Positions 5,700 to 9,455 of a DNA stretch of 9,455 nucleotides are shown here, piece by piece. The first letter of the stretch is position 1. Every line of letters begins with the position of its first letter. The notes under the pieces were generated by a model, which had not been told where the DNA came from, did no database searches, and saw nothing but the letters and a program-made list of their open reading frames with translations. The translations under genes and the position numbers were made by a program. The stretch lies in contig JAATVS010000662.1 of NCBI GenBank assembly GCA_014523695.1, positions 1 to 9,455 on the forward strand, written 5' to 3'. Origin of the DNA: Nitrososphaerales archaeon TH5895. GTDB taxonomy: Archaea; Thermoproteota; Nitrososphaeria; Nitrososphaerales; Nitrososphaeraceae.

Positions 5700-6299
5700 A
5701 TGGGTCAAAAAGTGGTACAAAAGCAAAAGGGCGCAATAAAGGAAAAGCGAGTAAGGTCACACCCAGAATTAACTAGCACCAGAATACTCATAGCTGAAGA
5801 CGATGAGGATACGGCACTGACTTACAAGATGGCCCTGAAGGATGCCGGTTATGAAGCTAAAATAGTTGATAATGGGGAGGAATGTGCTAAGATATATCTT
5901 GAGAAATTTCAAGAGTTTCTTCTTTTAAAAAGCAAAAAGACAGCAGTACATCCTTATGACCAACCATTTGAGGTTGTGATCCTAGATTATAGAATGCCAA
6001 GAATGGATGGATTACAGGTTGCCAAAGAGATCCTTACAGTCAATCCTCGTCAAAGAATTATTTTCGCATCCGCTTATGTCAAGGAAACATTGAAAGATTC
6101 TGTAAAGGGGCTCAAGCAAGTTGTAGAGTTATTGCAAAAACCCTTTTCATCGCAGATCTTGGTAGATATGATCAGAGATAAACAGGTCTACAAGCAGCTA
6201 AAACGTTATAGAGTAGACACCAAAATATTACAGAAGGCAGAGCTGACCCACGAACAGCTTATGGAACTACTGAACATTATGAAACGTGCAAGAAATTAG
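5700..6299 (+). CDS. Stand-alone response regulator receiver protein
   Basis: A 199-residue cytosolic protein. A basic N-terminus (1-25) precedes a CheY-like receiver domain (about 27-165). The acidic pocket is in A-E-D-D-E-D (E33, D34, D35), the phospho-acceptor is D96 in V-I-L-D-Y-R-M-P, S124 sits in I-I-F-A-S-A-Y at the Thr/Ser switch position, and K147 is in L-Q-K-P-F. All catalytic residues are therefore present. Between the second helix and the third strand there is an insertion of about 20 residues (70-90) compared with a minimal receiver. The C-terminal 35 residues are charged and helical (L-x-H-E-Q-L-M-E-L-L) and too short for a typical winged-helix output domain, so it probably acts by protein-protein contact. 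It converges with the histidine kinase gene downstream, which makes that kinase a possible but unproven partner. Archaea of this lineage carry many such orphan regulators. Confidence 0.92.
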   Translation: MGQKVVQKQKGAIKEKRVRSHPELTSTRILIAEDDEDTALTYKMALKDAGYEAKIVDNGEECAKIYLEKFQEFLLLKSKKTAVHPYDQPFEVVILDYRMPRMDGLQVAKEILTVNPRQRIIFASAYVKETLKDSVKGLKQVVELLQKPFSSQILVDMIRDKQVYKQLKRYRVDTKILQKAELTHEQLMELLNIMKRARN

Positions 6300-6330
6300 A
6301 GTTGTGATAATTAAACTGTCAATAGTTAAT

Positions 6331-6360
6331 TTTGGAAAATCATGATAGACGTTTTCCAAA
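6331..6360. terminator. Perfect 9-bp inverted repeat after the response regulator gene
   Basis: TTTGGAAAA (6331-6339) and TTTTCCAAA (6352-6360) are exact complements around a 12-base loop, 31 bases past the response regulator stop. Being symmetrical and in a convergent gap, it could act on transcripts from either side as a terminator or 3'-end structure. Inferred from position. Confidence 0.5.
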
Positions 6361-6491
6361 CAGTCCTTCTATGGTTGTACTACAACCTGTGTCTCTAAAT
6401 ATAGTAAATATGAATTACTGGCTTGCAGAGGTATTTGAATTAGAAATAAATTCCAACAACCAACTGAAACAGGCGTCCTCTAACTGAAATA

Positions 6492-6521
6492 ACTAACATT
6501 TTGTTAGTCGATAACTAAAAA
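6492..6521 (-). terminator. T5 tract plus 6-bp stem-loop after the histidine kinase gene
   Basis: On the minus strand a T5 tract (complement of 6517-6521) begins 13 bases past the kinase stop. It is followed by a perfect stem-loop, ACTAAC (6492-6497) with GTTAGT (6503-6508) and a 5-base loop. Together they form a plausible end for the leftward kinase transcript. Confidence 0.45.
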
Positions 6522-6534
6522 GATACACGACTTA

Positions 6535-8703
6535 CTACGTCGTCACTAATGGGAGGCTAAAGGAAAAGGTGGCCCCTTTTCCATGAATATTATTTTTAGC
6601 CCAGATCCTACCCCCGTGAGCTTCTACTATACTCTTTGAGATATATAGTCCCAAACCAGTTCCCACAAACGAGCTTGTTGCAAATTTTGTGAATAGTCTT
6701 GGATAGATTTCTGGATTTATTCTTTCACCCGTATTTATTACGCTAACTACTATTTGCTTAGTTGTGTTGAGCCTTTTCATTTTCACGAATATCTTTCCAC
6801 CTTTTTCTGTAAATTTAATTGCATTGCTTAAAAGATTACAAATAACTTGAGTCAGCCTTTTCTCGTCTGCCTCGACAATACTGCCATTTTCAACAGCCTT
6901 ATCACAATGCTGAAACAACTTTATTTTTTTCAATCTATTGCGTTCTTCATTTCTGTAATCTTCAATAATATTGAAAACTAAATCCTTTAGGTTGAGTTGC
7001 TGCTTATGAAGCGGCAGTGGTCCACTCTCGATCCTAGTAATGTCAAGAACGTCCTCAGTCAATCGCTCAAGTCGTTTTGCATTTCTTGAGATAGCGTTAA
7101 TTATATCGTGATACTCTTCAATATTTCCCTCTCTCGAGAGAAGAATTTCTGATAATCCAAGTATCGGGTGAATGGGAGTTCTTAACTCATGTGCTGCCAC
7201 ATTAATGAATTCTTCCTGCATTCTATCATGAACCTTTAATTGTTCGTACAGGTCTGTTTGCTTCCATATACTCTCAAATATGGAGATATATGAAGAAACA
7301 ATTGATTTACTATTGGAATAGGTCGATAGACCTGCAGCATTGTATGAAATATCTCTTGTGTCGTCCTTTAACTCTGTAATAATACATTCCTTTCTGTCTA
7401 CTATAACAATTGTAATCTTAGTACAGAAACTATTCTCCATACTTCTAAAATCCACTCCAGGACAATGCGATCTTGATTCCTGTAGTATAGTAGATAGTAT
7501 ATGCTGGTTGGTATCATGAGGAATTAATAGTCTCACTTTCACATTACGTCCTTCTGAAGCATTTTTTAGTAATCCTAATCCTCCCATCTCTGTCTGCCTA
7601 CGCAAAGCGTTAGCAGAAGAAAACATGATCAAAATTTCTTTTCTTGCAGATTTAATGATTCTCCATGCTCTGCTTATCCCCTCCCTAGGATTTGCAATAA
7701 TCTCTATATCTGCAAAATCTATTCCTTCTTCAATATCTTTTATTCTGTCTGCAGCATCAACTCCGCTATTCCACAACTCTTCAAAAATAGAACCAAAATG
7801 CTTGAGATATGCAGATTCATTACTCATTAGCAGATTCTGTATCCTTTTGCCATATTCCATCTTATCTATCGTGGCAACAATTTCTTTATCTGAAATACTA
7901 AAACTCATGGGCGGCAGATTCCTTGCATGTCTGATCTGTATCCCTAATTTCAAATACTCTCTGACTAATTTAATATTAACTCTATCTATATTCGTAATAT
8001 ATCTAATTCCTTTATGTTCTCCTCTTCTTTGCTTAATTAACAATTTTTTCATTGTATCATAAAAATAATTGTGATTGTATTGCATTCCCCCTGCAGTCAG
8101 ACAGGTGGAAATCTGATTGGAGCTCTCAATCATGTGCCTAATCTGCTTTGTGATTTCATTAGGATTATTCTCTATTATTGTTGCTGCTTCAGATGGTAAT
8201 GATCCCTCTTCAATCTCTCTTATTTTCTTCGCAGCTGGAATAGCCGAATTCCACAGTGTATCAAAAATATACTGTCCATGTTCTACAACTTCTCTGACGT
8301 TACTGTAAATAACTTGTGTTAAAGGTTTTGATTTGCGCAATACAGTTGTGGCCATATACTCCGAACCGTTTAAGGCGATACCTCCTCTTACTCCGTCTAA
8401 GTGGCGGAGTTCATCGACTAGTTCTAATAACTCTTTGCAATACTTGACATTGTCCTTTGTAATTTCGGTAAAGACCCTTACTTTTCCACCCTGCCTTCTT
8501 AACCTAATGAAGCCATTCCTGTATTCTTCAATCCCTACAACTATAGATGGGGCTCTATGGTCAAAAAACATATCTATTTTTTCTTTTGCATTAGAGATGA
8601 AATAGACCCCTCTTTCCATAGCATTTTCTACTCCATATAGGATCTCGGATTTGCCAGTAGGAGGAGGAATTTTAGGCACTACGGCGTAGTATATGGCCGC
8701 CAT
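6535..8703 (-). CDS. Soluble multi-sensor histidine kinase with degenerate G1 box
   Basis: A 722-residue protein with no transmembrane helix, so it senses inside the cell. Three sensor modules precede the kinase core. Module 1 (about 18-167) and module 2 (about 172-327) are diverged repeats: each has an R-H motif (100-101, 258-259) and closes with I-F-x-x-L-W-N-S then I-E-E-G. Module 3 (about 330-490) has E-I-L-I-M-F-S-S-A-N-A, then E-L-K-D-D-T and T-Y-S-N-S-K-S, leading through S-I-F-E-S-I-W-K-Q-T-D-L-Y-E-Q-L into the HisKA helix. These modules are typical of histidine kinases of ammonia-oxidising archaea; their ligand is unknown. Core: H-box with H505 in A-A-H-E-L-R-T-P, N-box with N623 and N627, F-box L-F-T-K-F, G2 box G-T-G-L-G-L (681-686), and a final G-K-G-A-T-F. 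The G1 box reads N-T-G-E-R-I (657-662) where D-x-G-x-G-I is expected. The start is taken at ATG 8701-8703, but GTG at 8677-8679 (residue 9) fits a TATA box better. The gene converges with the response regulator. Confidence 0.92.
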   Translation of the reverse strand: MAAIYYAVVPKIPPPTGKSEILYGVENAMERGVYFISNAKEKIDMFFDHRAPSIVVGIEEYRNGFIRLRRQGGKVRVFTEITKDNVKYCKELLELVDELRHLDGVRGGIALNGSEYMATTVLRKSKPLTQVIYSNVREVVEHGQYIFDTLWNSAIPAAKKIREIEEGSLPSEAATIIENNPNEITKQIRHMIESSNQISTCLTAGGMQYNHNYFYDTMKKLLIKQRRGEHKGIRYITNIDRVNIKLVREYLKLGIQIRHARNLPPMSFSISDKEIVATIDKMEYGKRIQNLLMSNESAYLKHFGSIFEELWNSGVDAADRIKDIEEGIDFADIEIIANPREGISRAWRIIKSARKEILIMFSSANALRRQTEMGGLGLLKNASEGRNVKVRLLIPHDTNQHILSTILQESRSHCPGVDFRSMENSFCTKITIVIVDRKECIITELKDDTRDISYNAAGLSTYSNSKSIVSSYISIFESIWKQTDLYEQLKVHDRMQEEFINVAAHELRTPIHPILGLSEILLSREGNIEEYHDIINAISRNAKRLERLTEDVLDITRIESGPLPLHKQQLNLKDLVFNIIEDYRNEERNRLKKIKLFQHCDKAVENGSIVEADEKRLTQVICNLLSNAIKFTEKGGKIFVKMKRLNTTKQIVVSVINTGERINPEIYPRLFTKFATSSFVGTGLGLYISKSIVEAHGGRIWAKNNIHGKGATFSFSLPLVTT

Positions 8704-8710
8704 TTATAAA
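8704..8710 (-). promoter_or_regulatory. TATA-like element directly before the kinase ATG
   Basis: Read on the minus strand this is TTTATAA, ending next to the ATG at 8703. It is too close to drive a transcript containing that ATG, but its centre is about 28 bases before the in-frame GTG at 8679, the geometry seen at the leaderless genes of this window. If used, the kinase would begin at residue 9 (V-P-K-I-P-P-P). A competing TATAAAAC on the minus strand (8757-8764) would give a leader of about 30 bases before the ATG, without a ribosome binding site. Confidence 0.4.
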
Positions 8711-9236
8711 CAAAGTTCTTGGTTTTTTGGAAAAACAGCTGCTGTGCGAGAATTCCGTTTTATACCGCTGGCGTGTGTGGTACTTGGCCGCCGTCCCACG
8801 AGACATCCTTGGCAATGCAAATAGGAGTAAGATCTAGAAAAAGGACGACACGGGAAGCATAAACAGACACAACATAAAATCATTGCACTTCTGCGCCCGG
8901 AAATATATTAGGGCCTGCGGTACACGAAGCGCCTCAACTATTGCTTATTGTAACGTATACATCCCTATGCGCAAATTCACACTTAACATGCTCGTCAAAG
9001 ACTGCTCCAATTTGTCGTCTCAGTCATCATTCATAAATCACACCATTAGGCTTAACGAAAGATTTCATAATAAAGTAAATGCATCGCCAGCGATTCTATT
9101 TTGGTCTAATATTGTAATCCTGTATAATGAGAATTTGCATGGGTGATGCGTAAGCGGGTATGGCTCGAAGTACTGATGATTGCACAGAACAAATAGACAC
9201 CCTTATGTTATGTCAGCTTCATAGTCATCTATCAAG
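8704..9236. other. Divergent intergenic region with no convincing gene
   Basis: About 530 bases between the kinase start and the oxidoreductase start. It holds the kinase promoter candidates (8704-8710, 8757-8764) and a possible rightward TATA element, TATAAT at 9123-9128. Open frames at 8883-9146 and 9160-9360 have no recognisable motif and odd composition; the latter overlaps the oxidoreductase start in another frame. No tRNA cloverleaf or T-loop consensus was seen. Confidence 0.5.
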
Positions 9237-9455
9237 GTGCCTGAAACGATTTTTTCTCAAAGTGAGATTGAGTATCTCCTATCACAGCGTATTGCTAGAA
9301 TTTCCACGGCCTCAGCAGCAACATCAGATGACGGCAGCAAGTTTATTCAACCAGACGTAGTCCCGGTTGGCTTTGATTATGACGGTGGATATTTCTATGT
9401 CAGTGGAATAAATATCATCAAATCTAAAAAATACAAGAATATTTTGAAAAATAAA
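9237..9455 (+). CDS. PPOX-class (probably F420-dependent) oxidoreductase, N-terminal part (3' end outside window)
   Basis: An open frame of 73 codons from GTG at 9237 to the last base, with no stop codon, so the gene continues beyond the window. The opening reads F-S-Q-S-E-I-E-Y-L-L-S-Q-R-I-A-R-I-S-T, then P-D-V-V-P-V-G-F-D-Y-D-G-G-Y-F-Y-V-S-G (40-57) and K-S-K-K-Y-K-N-I (62-69). This is the N-terminal pattern of the pyridoxamine-5'-phosphate-oxidase-like split-barrel family, in the subgroup usually annotated as F420-dependent. Such proteins bind F420 or a flavin and carry out reductions whose substrates are often unknown. F420 use agrees with an archaeal host, but the cofactor-binding part lies mostly outside the window. 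The frame is closed by a stop at 9222-9224, and the only start after it is this GTG, so the start is well fixed. There is no good Shine-Dalgarno sequence; promoter candidates are weak. Confidence 0.85.
   Translation, partial: MPETIFSQSEIEYLLSQRIARISTASAATSDDGSKFIQPDVVPVGFDYDGGYFYVSGINIIKSKKYKNILKNK

Noticed and set aside
7625..8605. Several open frames on the + strand across the kinase gene
   Set aside because: Antisense shadows of the kinase coding sequence with no independent motif or promoter.
8694..8793. Direct repeat TGGCCGCC at 8694-8701 and 8786-8793
   Set aside because: Only eight bases, one copy inside coding sequence; no flanking similarity to suggest an attachment site or target duplication.
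8771..8860. Possible 29-residue small protein starting at GTG after the TATA-like sequence near 8760
   Set aside because: Too short, no family signal and the TATA-like sequence is better explained as serving the leftward kinase.
8883..9146. Open frame of 87 codons on the + strand
   Set aside because: Composition is not protein-like (scattered Cys, Asn, Ser with no domain pattern) and no ribosome binding site or well-placed TATA box supports it.
9160..9360. Open frame of 66 codons on the + strand
   Set aside because: Overlaps the start of the PPOX-class frame in a different phase; that frame has a clear family signature and this one has none.

Overview
The window looks like chromosomal DNA of an ammonia-oxidising archaeon of the Nitrososphaera/Nitrosocosmicus kind (Thaumarchaeota, Nitrososphaeria). 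The grounds are archaeal TATA boxes placed about 24-29 bases from start codons (leaderless transcripts), a long soluble histidine kinase with the repeated sensor modules that this lineage has in many copies, secreted proteins dense in N-glycosylation sequons, a cupredoxin-like protein, and a PPOX-class (probably F420-dependent) oxidoreductase. The DNA is AT-rich with wide intergenic gaps. The lineage call rests on recognising protein families, not on a marker gene; no rRNA or tRNA was seen.

Left part (1-2153): the 3' half of an EamA/DMT-type membrane transporter enters from the left edge. A 600-base gap with three T7 tracts follows, then a leftward SPFH/prohibitin gene whose last codons carry an exact 33-base tandem duplication.

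Middle part (2462-5314): three genes for small exported proteins. One is leftward (a four-cysteine protein with a TTG start). Two are rightward: a sequon-rich protein with a probably beta-rich C-terminal domain, and a cupredoxin-like protein with a CxxC-containing C-terminal domain. Each has its own TATA box placed for a leaderless mRNA, so they are separate transcription units. The gap between the first two contains two diverged copies of an imperfect hairpin element.

Right part (5700-8703): a stand-alone response regulator, with a Shine-Dalgarno-like leader, converges on a 722-residue cytosolic hybrid-sensor histidine kinase. Two perfect inverted repeats lie between them. The two may form a phosphorelay, but the kinase has a degenerate G1 box (NTGERI instead of DxGxG), so its ATP binding is open to question.

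Right edge (9237-9455): after a 530-base gap with no convincing gene, the first 73 codons of a PPOX-class oxidoreductase begin at a GTG codon and run off the window.

I did not find a coherent new multi-gene system. The notable signals are local: the kinase G1 change, the glyco-sequon duplication in prohibitin, the repeated hairpin element, the copper-ligand-poor cupredoxin and the consistent leaderless promoter geometry.
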